This document shows, piece after piece, positions 1 to 9,004 of a DNA stretch of 64,000 nucleotides. The DNA comes from an uncultured Caulobacterales bacterium (GTDB taxonomy: Bacteria > Pseudomonadota > Alphaproteobacteria > Caulobacterales > Caulobacteraceae). Both the position numbers and the translations under genes were made by a program. Under the pieces are notes generated by a model. It was given only the letters and a program-made list of their open reading frames with translations, was not told the DNA's origin and did no database searches. Where the stretch lies: positions 1-64,000 of the forward strand of contig CAIOHT010000054.1 in the NCBI GenBank assembly GCA_903858185.1, in the 5' to 3' direction. How positions within the stretch are numbered: position 1 is the first letter of the stretch; each line of letters opens with the position of its first letter.

Positions 1-623
1 AGGTCGTCGGTCAGGCGATCGACGACTTTCGCGGCGAGGGCCTCGAGGGTGCCCAGCAGGCCGCTCTTGCCAGCTGGCGCCCGCGGGCGGACTTCGAACA
101 TCGGCGCCCAGCGGGCCTTGCTGTCAGGTCCAAAGGGGCTGACCACCCAGCCATCGGCGCTGAACGTTCGGGCGCCGCCGCCGTCCCTGGCCGGTGGGCT
201 GAAGTCGAACCGGCCGAGCTGTTTGGGGAAGCCCCAGACTTCACGTCCGCTCACCATGGCCGGACCGGAATCGACGAACAGATAGGCCGGTATCCAGCGC
301 GGGGTGAACAGGTCGTCGTCGAGCCGCCGGGCCATGATCCAGATCGCGAGATCAATCTCGCTGGTGTAGCCCCGAGCGGTTCCGTTCCGCTCCAGGGTGT
401 AGATCCGGTCGATCTCGGCGATTCCGAGAAACACCTTCTCGCCCATGACCTCATAGCGCACCGCACCGTCGGTGGGGTCGGCGAAGGTGCGGTCCAGCCA
501 GGCCTGCAACCTGGTCTTGTCCGCCGGCACGCAGAAGGCGTGCATGACCACGCCCTCGAGGTGCGGTTCAGCCAGGGCGTCATACAGATTGCCGTTGATG
601 ACGTACGGCGGCAGGTCGCTCAT
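1..623 (-). CDS. Acetoacetate decarboxylase-like protein (C-terminus off the left edge)
   Basis: The reading frame opens with ATG at 623 and runs through the left edge without a stop, so about 207 residues of an incomplete protein are visible. An AAGGA Shine-Dalgarno lies 8-12 bases before the ATG. Residues 126-134 read GREVWGFPK, matching the GxxxxGFPK block around the reactive lysine of the acetoacetate decarboxylase (ADC) family, and the preceding segment (IPAYLFVDSG) also fits that fold. Family members decarboxylate beta-keto acids or act as Schiff-base aldolase/dehydratase-like enzymes, so the substrate is open. It starts 23 bases after the FAD oxidoreductase gene ends and is almost certainly cotranscribed with it. 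Confidence 0.8.
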   Translation of the reverse strand, partial: MSDLPPYVINGNLYDALAEPHLEGVVMHAFCVPADKTRLQAWLDRTFADPTDGAVRYEVMGEKVFLGIAEIDRIYTLERNGTARGYTSEIDLAIWIMARRLDDDLFTPRWIPAYLFVDSGPAMVSGREVWGFPKQLGRFDFSPPARDGGGARTFSADGWVVSPFGPDSKARWAPMFEVRPRAPAGKSGLLGTLEALAAKVVDRLTDD

Positions 624-646
624 GGCGGCGGTCCTTGCGAGAACAG

Positions 647-2782
647 TCAGGTTCCGTACGGCTTCAGGGTTCCGGCGACTGCCTGGGCGCAGCGCCAGCC
701 GCTGCGGGCGGCGCTTTCGGCGCAGCCGGAATTGATCCCGTTCAGGGTCCAGTCCCCCGCCAGGAACAGATTGCCCAGCCCCGACTGATTGGCATCCATC
801 CGTGTGAAGACGCTGCCCTTCGGCGACTGGACGTAAAGGTCCGACGGATTGCAGTTGGCCCGGATGTACTGCCGGGTGAGAACATCGCCGGCGGCGCCCG
901 GTTCAGGATCGTGCAGCAGGTTGGGGTCCAGACCATAGGGACTGCTCGGCGAGGTCGCGCGGCCCCAGTAGAGCTGGCTGTTGTCCGTAAGCCACTGGAT
1001 CGCCAGACCCATGGCCTTGCGGTCGGCGGCCTTGCCGTTCTCGGGACCCTGGATCTGGCCGCAGAAGTAGCCGATGGCCCGGGGCAGGTGAGGGCCGCTC
1101 CAGGTCTCGCGGGTGAGCAGGTGCGACATGTCGGACCAAGCGCTGTAGGGCTGATCGGCGCCCGCAAGGGTGCGGTCCGAACCCTTCGAACCCAGATCGT
1201 CCATGCTGCGGGTGAACCACAGCTGCATGGCGCAGGTCCGGGTGGTCGTCACCGCGCCGAACATCGGCCCCCAGTTGGACCGCGGCAGCCGGGCCGGGAA
1301 GCTCGAACAGACCTGCTTCAGCCCGCCCAGGGAAATGCCGATGATCGCCCGGTCGAAGTCGACGCCGAGCTTGAGTTGGCGGGGAATGTCTCCGGCGCCG
1401 GGCTCGCCCTTCTGGTCCGCCTCGAAGTCGCGGCCTGCCGCGCGCAGGGACTCGCCATCGACGAGCTGGTCCCACAGCGGCTCGGCCGGCCAGCCTTCCA
1501 GCGGAACATCCGCCGGCCAGCCGGGGATCGGCACGCCGATCAGGGGCTGGTAGCCGTTGACGGGGGACTTCAACGTCACCTGCTGCGCGATGTCGATCGA
1601 GGCCAGCTGGTCCTGCGCCGGGTCGATGTTCAGGCCTGTGACCCGGCTGAAGAACTCGAACTTCACGCCCCGCTTGAGCAGCGCCAGATAGAGCGGGGCG
1701 ATGACCACATCGCCCATGGCGCCGCGCATTTTCCAGAAGAAGTGCCCCCGGTAGGAGATCATCAGCATGCCCGACCGCAGGGCCGTGCCGGCGGCGAAGT
1801 TGGGCTTGGTCACATCGCCGCTGTCGCCGTACCCGAAGACATAGTCGTAGAGGCTGGCGATCGGCGGCCAGTCGAGCAACTTCCGGGCGCGGGTCGCCGG
1901 GTCGCCCCACTCCGGGTACTTCCTGGCGACCGCCACGGCGTTGGCGTAGACCCACTCGCTCCATTCGTACTTGTCGAGGGAGTCATAGCCCTTCTCGAGC
2001 ACGTCGTCGGCCACCACGCCGTGAATGATGCTCTGGGCCAGGTAGACGGAATTGAGGAACCGCTCGTTCATGATCGCGGTGTTGCGATCCGGGTTTGAGC
2101 CCTGAATCACCTGGACCTGTTGTTCGAGCAGGTGGATCACCTGGTGCAGGATGACGTCGGCGACGACATCCTCGATCTCGTTCTTGACCCTTGTGATCAG
2201 TCGGTCGACCAGCGCCACCGCCTCGTCGAGCAGCGTGGCGATCACGCCTTCCGGCGGCTGGTCCGGGCCGGCCGGGGCCTTGGCCTTGGGGACGGACGGC
2301 ACGACATGTACCAGCATGCCGACCATGCGCTGGATCATCACCGCCAGGGGCGCGACGGACAGGTCCTCGCCGGGCACCTGATCGTTGGGCGGGAAGTCCA
2401 TGTACCACATCAGGTTCGGCGAACCGGCTATCGAACGGTCCACCAGGGTGATGTTGTCCTCTGGCGTGAAGGCGTCCCACACGCCCCGGTTCGGATGGTT
2501 TTCGGGCCGCTCCAGACTGCCGTAGGCGCGCCGCAACAGGTCGAAGGCCTGGTCATAGAAGCCGGCGAAGATATGCAGGCCGTGCTCGTAGATCCGGTGT
2601 CCGTAGCCCGGCCGCATGTCGTGGCCGCTGGCGCATTTGCCGCCCAGCCTCCAACCCTGCTGGTAGACCGTGATGTCGTACCTGTCGGCCCAGCCTGGCT
2701 GTTCGGTCAGGTAGAAGGCCGCCGACAGGGCGCCCACCCCGCCGCCGAGGACCGCGATTTTTTCCCTGCCGTCTTTCGTCAC
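647..2782 (-). CDS. FAD-dependent oxidoreductase (amine oxidase / phytoene desaturase-like)
   Basis: This is a 711-residue protein if the GTG at 2782 is the start. That GTG is preceded by GGAAGA and places the Rossmann dinucleotide motif GGGVGA at residues 13-18, where it belongs. An ATG at 2989 would add about 70 residues of low-complexity, poorly conserved sequence. After the GxGxxG motif come an arginine/glycine-rich segment (GWRLGGKCASG) and a C-terminal FAD motif (FLAGDWTLNGINSGCAESA), the arrangement of the amine oxidase / hydroxysqualene dehydroxylase / carotenoid desaturase superfamily. At about 710 residues it is longer than most desaturases, mostly because of the middle of the protein. 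It heads an operon with the ADC-like gene. The substrate is unknown. Confidence 0.8.
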   Translation of the reverse strand: MTKDGREKIAVLGGGVGALSAAFYLTEQPGWADRYDITVYQQGWRLGGKCASGHDMRPGYGHRIYEHGLHIFAGFYDQAFDLLRRAYGSLERPENHPNRGVWDAFTPEDNITLVDRSIAGSPNLMWYMDFPPNDQVPGEDLSVAPLAVMIQRMVGMLVHVVPSVPKAKAPAGPDQPPEGVIATLLDEAVALVDRLITRVKNEIEDVVADVILHQVIHLLEQQVQVIQGSNPDRNTAIMNERFLNSVYLAQSIIHGVVADDVLEKGYDSLDKYEWSEWVYANAVAVARKYPEWGDPATRARKLLDWPPIASLYDYVFGYGDSGDVTKPNFAAGTALRSGMLMISYRGHFFWKMRGAMGDVVIAPLYLALLKRGVKFEFFSRVTGLNIDPAQDQLASIDIAQQVTLKSPVNGYQPLIGVPIPGWPADVPLEGWPAEPLWDQLVDGESLRAAGRDFEADQKGEPGAGDIPRQLKLGVDFDRAIIGISLGGLKQVCSSFPARLPRSNWGPMFGAVTTTRTCAMQLWFTRSMDDLGSKGSDRTLAGADQPYSAWSDMSHLLTRETWSGPHLPRAIGYFCGQIQGPENGKAADRKAMGLAIQWLTDNSQLYWGRATSPSSPYGLDPNLLHDPEPGAAGDVLTRQYIRANCNPSDLYVQSPKGSVFTRMDANQSGLGNLFLAGDWTLNGINSGCAESAARSGWRCAQAVAGTLKPYGT

Positions 2783-3009
2783 TTGGCGATCTTCCGGTTC
2801 GGTGCGGACGGCGACGCGTCGGACGCCTGACCGGGTCAGGTAAAGGCACGGGCGCCGCCAATACAATAGCAACGTTCCACCAATCAGCAGCGGCGGCCCA
2901 TTCCGCTGGGGAAGCGTCGAAACCCGTGTCCTGCCGGTAAAACAGGCAGGTTCCGCCTTTGTCGGCGAGCCGGCTTGCGCCATTGTCATGCTCGACTTCG
3001 GAGACGGGC

Positions 3010-4683
3010 ATGCCGGACATCTTCCTGTCCTACAATCGTGAAGACCAGGCGGCGGCGCGCTGGTTCGCCGAGGCGTTCACGGCCGAGGGTCTGGACGTCT
3101 GGTGGGACGTCACCCTCAAGTCCGGCGAAGCCTATGACGAGGTCACCGAGAACGCCCTCAAGACCGCCCGCGCGGTCGTGGTGCTCTGGTCGCCGCGGTC
3201 AGTGGTCTCCCGCTGGGTGCGGGCGGAGGCGACCGTCGCCGACCGAAACAAGACCCTGATCCCGGTGATGATCGAGCCCTGCGAGCGGCCGATCATGTTC
3301 GAACTGACCCAGACGGCCGATCTGTGCCACTGGCGCGGCGCCAGGACAGATAGCGCCTGGCAAGGCCTTGTTCTCGACGTCCGCACCCTCGTGTCCCGAC
3401 AGGCCCGGGCGGCCCCGCCGGCCGCCGATACCGCGGCGGCGCCCTCATTCCGCTCGTCGCGGGGCAGCCGCGGCGGTGTGCCGACGCTCGCCGTGCTGCC
3501 GTTCACCAACCGCTCGGGCCAGCCGGAGGACGAGATATTCTCGTTCGGCATGGTCGAGGACATCATCGACGCCATGTCCCAGGGCGTGGAGGTTCGGGTT
3601 GTCGCCAGCTCCGCCACCGCCCGGTTCCGCAGCGGGGCGATCCCCGACCTCGACGCCATGGCGCGGCAACTGGGGGTCCGCTACGTTCTGGAGGGCAATG
3701 TCCGACGCGTCGGTGAAAGCCTGCGGGTCACGACCCAGCTGATCGAGGCCTCGAACGGCAGTGTCCTATGGACACAGAAGTTCGACCGGCCGCTGGCGCA
3801 ACTCGCGGAACTTCAGGAAGATCTCGTCCTGGAGGTGGCGTCACACCTGCGCACCCAATCCCACCGCCTCGAGATCGAACGGGCCCTGCGCAAGCCGGGC
3901 GACCTCACGGCGTGGGAGGCGGTGATGCGCTCCCTGGCAGCCTATCGCCGGATGACGGGGCCGGCCCTGATGCAGGCGCTGCAGGAGGCCACCCGGGCGG
4001 TGGAGATCGCGCCGGACTACGGCCTCGCCGTGGCTCTGGTCGCCCAGGCCCAGGGGATCATCTACGACCAGATCATGCCTGACGATGCGGTTGAGGCGCA
4101 GCGCATCCGCGCCCTCGCCGAAAAGGCCATCAGCCTCGATCCGGACAGCAGCGTGGTCATGTCGACAGCCGCCGGCGCCCTGAACGTCAGCGGCTTCCCG
4201 GAGGAGGCGCTGGCGGCCGGTCAGCGCGCCATTGCGCTCAGCCCCACCAGCGAGTTCGGCTACTTCGCCTGCGGTCAGGCCTGTGTCTATCTGGGCCGTC
4301 CCGAAGAGGCTCTCGCCTATTTCGAGAAGGAGGAGCAGCTGGCGCCGGGGCACCCGGTGATCTGGATCTCCTACCTCTGGCGCGCGGTGGCCCATCTGAT
4401 CGCCGGGCGTTGGGAGCGGGCCCTGGAAGCCTACGACAAGTCGCTCGTCGTCACGCCCGACAACGCGCTGCCCAACATGGGGCGGGCCATTTGCCTGCGA
4501 CACCTGGGACGCCTGGACGAGGCGCGGGTGGTGATGGTCCGCGGCCGCAAGTCCGAGCCGGACACGCCCCTGGCCGTCTGGGAGCGGCGCTACGGACGGG
4601 CGCATGTCAGCAACCCGCATCTGCCCCTCTATCTCGACCACATGCGCGCGCTCTGGTCAGAGACCGAGGCGCCGCGAAGCTGA
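3010..4683 (+). CDS. TIR domain protein with TolB-like domain and TPR repeats
   Basis: The 557-residue product starts at ATG 3010 after GGAGACGGGC; an upstream TTG-like extension is not supported. Residues 1-130 form a TIR domain: IFLSYNRED at 4-12, the WWDVTLKSGE turn at 31-40 and SRWVRAE at 67-73, with E73 in the place of the catalytic glutamate of NAD-cleaving TIR domains. Residues about 157-265 (TLAVLPFTNRSG, then VLEGNVRRVGESLRV) match the TolB-like amino-terminal domain often found behind adenylate cyclase or winged-helix modules. The remainder is alpha-helical with several TPR units (for example AGQRAIALSPTSEFGYFACG). There is no signal peptide or membrane segment, so it should be cytoplasmic. 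A signalling or NAD-hydrolase role is possible; no partner defence gene is adjacent. Confidence 0.85.
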   Translation: MPDIFLSYNREDQAAARWFAEAFTAEGLDVWWDVTLKSGEAYDEVTENALKTARAVVVLWSPRSVVSRWVRAEATVADRNKTLIPVMIEPCERPIMFELTQTADLCHWRGARTDSAWQGLVLDVRTLVSRQARAAPPAADTAAAPSFRSSRGSRGGVPTLAVLPFTNRSGQPEDEIFSFGMVEDIIDAMSQGVEVRVVASSATARFRSGAIPDLDAMARQLGVRYVLEGNVRRVGESLRVTTQLIEASNGSVLWTQKFDRPLAQLAELQEDLVLEVASHLRTQSHRLEIERALRKPGDLTAWEAVMRSLAAYRRMTGPALMQALQEATRAVEIAPDYGLAVALVAQAQGIIYDQIMPDDAVEAQRIRALAEKAISLDPDSSVVMSTAAGALNVSGFPEEALAAGQRAIALSPTSEFGYFACGQACVYLGRPEEALAYFEKEEQLAPGHPVIWISYLWRAVAHLIAGRWERALEAYDKSLVVTPDNALPNMGRAICLRHLGRLDEARVVMVRGRKSEPDTPLAVWERRYGRAHVSNPHLPLYLDHMRALWSETEAPRS

Positions 4684-4755
4684 TGATCACGCCGTCGCCG
4701 AACCGGCGGAGACCCGCCGCAGCGACAGCCAGGCGTCAGGGAAGGGCGCGCTCCG

Positions 4756-7700
4756 TCAGTCTGCGGTTACGGGGCCCCCACGCGTCTCGCCTCGCGCCGT
4801 AAGCCAGTAAAGGACCGGGGTGGCGATGCGGCTGAGCAGGGTCGAGGAAATGAGCCCGCCGATAATGGCGATGGCCAGGGGCGAGTAGAGCCCGGAGCGT
4901 TCGAGCGCCAGGGGGATCAGCCCGCCGATCGCCGTAACACTGGTCAGCAAGACCGGCAGGAAGCGCACCTCGCCCGCCCGTTCGATGGCCTCGCGCAACG
5001 GCAGGCCCTCACGGCGAAGCTGTTCGGTGAAGTCGACCAGCAGGATCGAGTTTTTGATCTCGATGCCGATCAGGGCAATGATCCCGATCACCGCCGTGAA
5101 CGACAGGGAATTGCCGGTCAGCGCCAGGGCCGCGACCGCGCCGAACAGGCCCAGCGGAATGATGCCGGCCACCACCAGCGCGCTCTTGAACCGACCGAAC
5201 TCCAGCACCAGCACAGCCAGGATGCCGAAGATGGCGATGGTGATGGCCGCACCCAGCCCGGCGAAGCTCTCGGACTGGGCCTCCGCCTGGCCCCCGAAGG
5301 AAAGCCGATAGCCGGGCGGCAGGGCCAGGCCGTCGAGCCGCCCCCGGACAGCATCGGTAACGGCGGAGGTCAGTGCGCCGGATTCAACGTAGGCGGTCAC
5401 GGTGACGGTGCGCTCGCGGTCAAACCGGTCGATGCGGGCCGGGCTGACGGTCGGTCGGGGTTCGGCCAGGGTCGACAGGGGCGTCGTCCCTCCGTCGGCG
5501 GTGGGCACATAGACGGCGCCGAGGGACGCCAGATCATTTCGGTCTCCGCCGGCGAGGCTGCGCATCGGCAGGCGCACCCGGACGGCATAGTCATCCCCAT
5601 CGTCGTCCCGGAAGCGCGCGGCGGCCTCGCCCGACAGCGCCAGTCGCACGATGCGCCGGGCTGCGCCGGGGGCGACCCCCAGGGCAGCGGCCTTGCCCTC
5701 ATCCAGGCCCAGGTCGAGGTCGGTGCGGTCGACCCGCAGCGGATTGTTGACGTCACGGGCTCCGGGCGTGGCCTTCAGCGCCGTCTCGACCCGTGCCGCC
5801 GCAGCCTTCAGTACGTCAAGGTCCTCGCCTGTGAGACGGACGGCGATCGGCGCCTCGACCGGTGGTCCGTTCTCGAACAGAACCACGGTGATCCGGGCGC
5901 CCGGATAGCGCGCGAACGCTTCGCGCAGCCGGTCGATGACCTTTTCGCTGCTACCGGGCTGCCAGGCCTTCAGTCCGGCGTACACTTCCGCGAAGCTGTT
6001 GCTGTGCTCGCGCTGCTGCTGATTGTAGAAGATCTGCGGATTGCCCCGGCCGAGGTTGGCGGCGCGCCAGGCGACATCCGGCTCCGCGGCAAGGGTCCTG
6101 TCGACGAAACGCAGGGCCTGGTCGGTCCGGGCAAGGGCCGTGCCCTCGGGCAGCTCAATCCGGACCAGGAACTGCGGCGTCTCGGCGGGTGGAAACAGAC
6201 TGGATCCGATGGCCCGCAGCATCGGCAGCGCAGTCAGGCACAGCGCCAGGATCAGCCCGGTGGTCAGCATCGGCCGGGCGAGCCCCCAATGCAGAACAGG
6301 CGCGTAGAACCGCTGGATGCCGCTGTTGACCGCGCGCAGCAGGACGTTGCCCTCCGGGTCCTCGTGACGAGACAGGATCCGGCTGGCCAGGAACGGGATG
6401 ATCGTCAGGGCCACGACCAGCGACGCGGCGACGGTGGCCAGCACGGTCACCGGCAAGGAGCGAACGTAGGCGCCGGCCCCGCCGGGCAGGGCCATCAACG
6501 GCAGGAAGGCCAGCATCAGGGCGGCCGTGCATCCCAGGACCGCCAGGCTGATCTGCCGCGCCCCGTTTACGGCGGCGCTGACCCGATCCTCGCCCTCGCG
6601 CATGCGACGCGCGATGTTCTCGACCACCACGATGCTGTCATCAACCAGGAGCCCCAGGGACAGCACAAAGCCGGCGATCGACAGCTGGTTCAGGGTGAAG
6701 CCGAACGCCTGCAGCAGCGACAGGCCGATCAGCAACGAGAGGGGAATCGACATCATGACCACCAGCCCGGCGCGCAGGCCCAGGGGCAGAAGGGTGATCA
6801 GAACGAGGCCCAGGGCGATGCCGAAATCCCGGAAAAGCTTCCCCAGGCGATGGTCAACATTCTCCGACTGGAAGAAGGCCCGCTCCAGCCGCACGCCTGC
6901 CGGCAGGATCCGCTCGTGCTCGTCGAGGGCGGCGCGCACCGCCGCGGTGATCCGGCCGATATCCTCGCCGTCCTTCTGGGTAACCGTGACAAACACCGCC
7001 CGCTTGCCATTGAACCGCGTCAGGTGGGTCGGCTCGTCCTGGGCCCAGGCCACCTCGGCCACGTCCCGGACCCGGACGACCTGGCCATCCAGGCTGCGGA
7101 CCGTGGTGTCGGCCACGGCGTCGAGGCTGTCGAAGGCGCCGCCGGTCTTGACGTTGAAGCGGCGGTCACCGGCCTGCACCGCGCCGACCGGCGCCTCGGC
7201 GCCCTGGGCGCGCAGGGCGTCGGTGACAGCAGTGGCGGGAAGCCGCAGGGCCGCCAGCCGCGCCAGATCCAGCGATACCCTCACCTCCGACGGCGGAACC
7301 CCCCAGTAACGCGCCTGTCGCACGCCGGGCACCCGGGCCAGCCGCTCGCGCAGGCGGTCGGCGGCCTTCTCCAGCCGGCGCATGGGCAGGGTTTCACTGA
7401 CCAGGGCGACCTGGACGATGGCCACCTCGGTGGTGCGCGCCCGGCGGACCTCCAGCCTCGCCAGCCCGTCAGGCAGGCTGCCGCGCAAGGCGTTCACCTC
7501 CCGGACCACCTCGTCATACTTGCGCTCGGGGTCGGTGTCCCAGCCGAACTCGGTGACGATGACGGCGGACCCGTCCTGGCTGCTCGACTCGATCTTTGTG
7601 ACGGAGTCCAGCCCGTCGATGGCCTCCTCGATCGGATCGGCGACCAGCCTTTCCATCTCCGCCGGCTCGGCGCCGGGCAGCACGGCCTGGACGACGACGA

Positions 7701-7836
7701 TCGGCAGGGGAAAGTGCGGATCTTCGGAACGGGGCGTCGAAAGGAAGGCGTTGACACCCAGCGCCGCCAGCAGGGCGAAGGCGACCAGGGTGAACTGCCA
7801 GCGCCGAACCGCGAAGCCGGCCGGATCGAAGCTCAT
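4756..7836 (-). CDS. RND-family efflux transporter permease
   Basis: This is a 1026-residue inner-membrane pump of the HAE1/heavy-metal-type RND superfamily, full family length. The N-terminus (RRWQFTLVAFALLAALGVNAFL) is transmembrane helix 1. The large periplasmic loop follows, then the helix-4 block GLLVDDSIVVVENIARR, carrying the paired aspartates of the proton relay, and a second repeat ending in helices 7-12 (IGIIALIGIEIKNSILLVDF). The start ATG at 7836 overlaps the TGA of the adaptor gene upstream (ATGA), indicating translational coupling. No outer-membrane channel gene is adjacent, so a TolC-like protein encoded elsewhere must complete the pump. Substrates cannot be read from the sequence. 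Confidence 0.95.
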   Translation of the reverse strand: MSFDPAGFAVRRWQFTLVAFALLAALGVNAFLSTPRSEDPHFPLPIVVVQAVLPGAEPAEMERLVADPIEEAIDGLDSVTKIESSSQDGSAVIVTEFGWDTDPERKYDEVVREVNALRGSLPDGLARLEVRRARTTEVAIVQVALVSETLPMRRLEKAADRLRERLARVPGVRQARYWGVPPSEVRVSLDLARLAALRLPATAVTDALRAQGAEAPVGAVQAGDRRFNVKTGGAFDSLDAVADTTVRSLDGQVVRVRDVAEVAWAQDEPTHLTRFNGKRAVFVTVTQKDGEDIGRITAAVRAALDEHERILPAGVRLERAFFQSENVDHRLGKLFRDFGIALGLVLITLLPLGLRAGLVVMMSIPLSLLIGLSLLQAFGFTLNQLSIAGFVLSLGLLVDDSIVVVENIARRMREGEDRVSAAVNGARQISLAVLGCTAALMLAFLPLMALPGGAGAYVRSLPVTVLATVAASLVVALTIIPFLASRILSRHEDPEGNVLLRAVNSGIQRFYAPVLHWGLARPMLTTGLILALCLTALPMLRAIGSSLFPPAETPQFLVRIELPEGTALARTDQALRFVDRTLAAEPDVAWRAANLGRGNPQIFYNQQQREHSNSFAEVYAGLKAWQPGSSEKVIDRLREAFARYPGARITVVLFENGPPVEAPIAVRLTGEDLDVLKAAAARVETALKATPGARDVNNPLRVDRTDLDLGLDEGKAAALGVAPGAARRIVRLALSGEAAARFRDDDGDDYAVRVRLPMRSLAGGDRNDLASLGAVYVPTADGGTTPLSTLAEPRPTVSPARIDRFDRERTVTVTAYVESGALTSAVTDAVRGRLDGLALPPGYRLSFGGQAEAQSESFAGLGAAITIAIFGILAVLVLEFGRFKSALVVAGIIPLGLFGAVAALALTGNSLSFTAVIGIIALIGIEIKNSILLVDFTEQLRREGLPLREAIERAGEVRFLPVLLTSVTAIGGLIPLALERSGLYSPLAIAIIGGLISSTLLSRIATPVLYWLTARGETRGGPVTAD

Positions 7837-8918
7837 CGGACCGCGCCGGCAAGGGCGGCGGTGTCGCCGGTGCGCACCCGCTCGCCGTCAGAGACGAAAC
7901 CCGCGCCGGCGGTCACCACCCGGTCCGTGGGCGACAGGCCCTCGACCCGGGCGAAGTCGCCGTCGAAGCCTGCGAACCGCACGGCGACTCGGCGAACCCG
8001 GTCGCCCTGCAGACGGAAGACGAAGGCCTTGTCTCCCTGCGCCTCGAGAATCGCTTCTGCCGGTACGCGGAGCAATGCCGCCGACCCGCTGGCCGACGCG
8101 CCGCCAGGAGGCGGCCCGAACCTGGCCTTGGCCGTCAGTCCGCTGCGCATGTTCGGGCGCGAGGGGGCCTCCACCTCGACGATCACCGCCCCCGTCCGGG
8201 GGGCGGCGGCCTGGCCGATCTTGACCACACGACCGATCAGGGTCTCGCCGGGCAGGCCGTCGACGGTGATCTCCACCGGCTGGCCAGTGGCGATTCGGGC
8301 CAGGTCGCGGTCGGCGACGGGCACCCGCAGGACGAGCGGGCTGGCGAGATCGGCGATGCGCAGCACCGCCTGTCCGGGCTGCACGACTTCGCCCCGCTGG
8401 GCCATTCGCTCCAGCACAACGCCGCCGGCCGGCGCCAGCAGGCTGGCCCATCGGCGGTCGAAAACAGCGGAATCATAGGCGGCCTGGGCTGATTTCAGGG
8501 CGCTGCGGCGATCGTCAACGCGCTGCTGGCTGACATAGCCCTGTGAGAACAGGGCTTCGTCGCGGCGCAGGTCGCGACGGACACGCTCGAGGTCGGCCTC
8601 GGCCTGGGTCCGTCGGGACTCGACCCCGGTCGGGTCCACGCGCGCAAGCGACTGGCCGGCGACCACCGTGTCGCCCGCGTCGACCACCAGGTCGGTGATC
8701 ACCCCTGCGATCCGGAATGACAGCGTCATCTCCCGTCGCCGCGCCAGGGCGCCGGAGAGGATCAACCCTTCTTCGGCCGCCGGTGCGACCGCCGCCGTTT
8801 CGACGACGGCGACCGCCGGCTCCACAGGCGGCGCCTTGGCGGGCCCGCAGCTCGCCAGTAGTGCAGCCATCGGTCCGGCGACCAGGCCCGGCCAAGTCCA
8901 CCGCAAAGGAACCTCCAT
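7833..8918 (-). CDS. RND efflux periplasmic adaptor, lipoprotein (HlyD/AcrA type)
   Basis: The 361-residue protein has an N-terminal signal with a lipobox (LLASC, cysteine 24), so it should be anchored to a membrane by lipid. It then shows the order expected of membrane fusion proteins: a lipoyl-like half (SFRIAGVITDLVVDAGDTVVAGQ), an alpha-helical hairpin (about residues 95-140), the second lipoyl half (LLAPAGGVVLERMAQRGEVV), and beta-barrel domains. It overlaps the permease gene downstream. Its start faces the TetR gene across an 86-bp intergenic region that contains a large palindrome, so it is probably repressed by that regulator. Confidence 0.92.
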   Translation of the reverse strand: MEVPLRWTWPGLVAGPMAALLASCGPAKAPPVEPAVAVVETAAVAPAAEEGLILSGALARRREMTLSFRIAGVITDLVVDAGDTVVAGQSLARVDPTGVESRRTQAEADLERVRRDLRRDEALFSQGYVSQQRVDDRRSALKSAQAAYDSAVFDRRWASLLAPAGGVVLERMAQRGEVVQPGQAVLRIADLASPLVLRVPVADRDLARIATGQPVEITVDGLPGETLIGRVVKIGQAAAPRTGAVIVEVEAPSRPNMRSGLTAKARFGPPPGGASASGSAALLRVPAEAILEAQGDKAFVFRLQGDRVRRVAVRFAGFDGDFARVEGLSPTDRVVTAGAGFVSDGERVRTGDTAALAGAVR

Positions 8919-8932
8919 TAACCTCAGGATCG

Positions 8933-8961
8933 TTGATCAGTGATAAGTGATCACCGATCAA
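8933..8961. promoter_or_regulatory. Palindromic operator between the efflux operon and tetR
   Basis: A 29-bp imperfect palindrome lies midway between the divergent starts at 8918 and 9005. The outer arms are TTGATC and GATCAA and the inner arms GTGAT and ATCAC; only a few central and junction positions break the symmetry. Its size and place are typical of TetR-family operators that bind two dimers and shut off both divergent promoters. Assignment to this TetR protein is inference from position. Confidence 0.7.
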
Positions 8962-9004
8962 TTGGCAGCTTTTGTCAAGCGCCGGTCTGGGGTAAGCATC
9001 AGTC

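Noticed and set aside
2783..2989. An N-terminal extension of the FAD oxidoreductase to ATG 2989
   Set aside because: It would put about 70 residues without family similarity before the dinucleotide-binding motif; the GTG at 2782 fits the fold better.
6004..8478. An 824-codon plus-strand frame opposite the RND pump
   Set aside because: It is a shadow of the permease and adaptor genes, glutamine- and arginine-rich with no family similarity.
8947..8954. GTGATCAC in the tetR operator as another GntR site
   Set aside because: The flanking T and A of TGTGATCACA are missing, and the bases belong to a larger palindrome of a different design.
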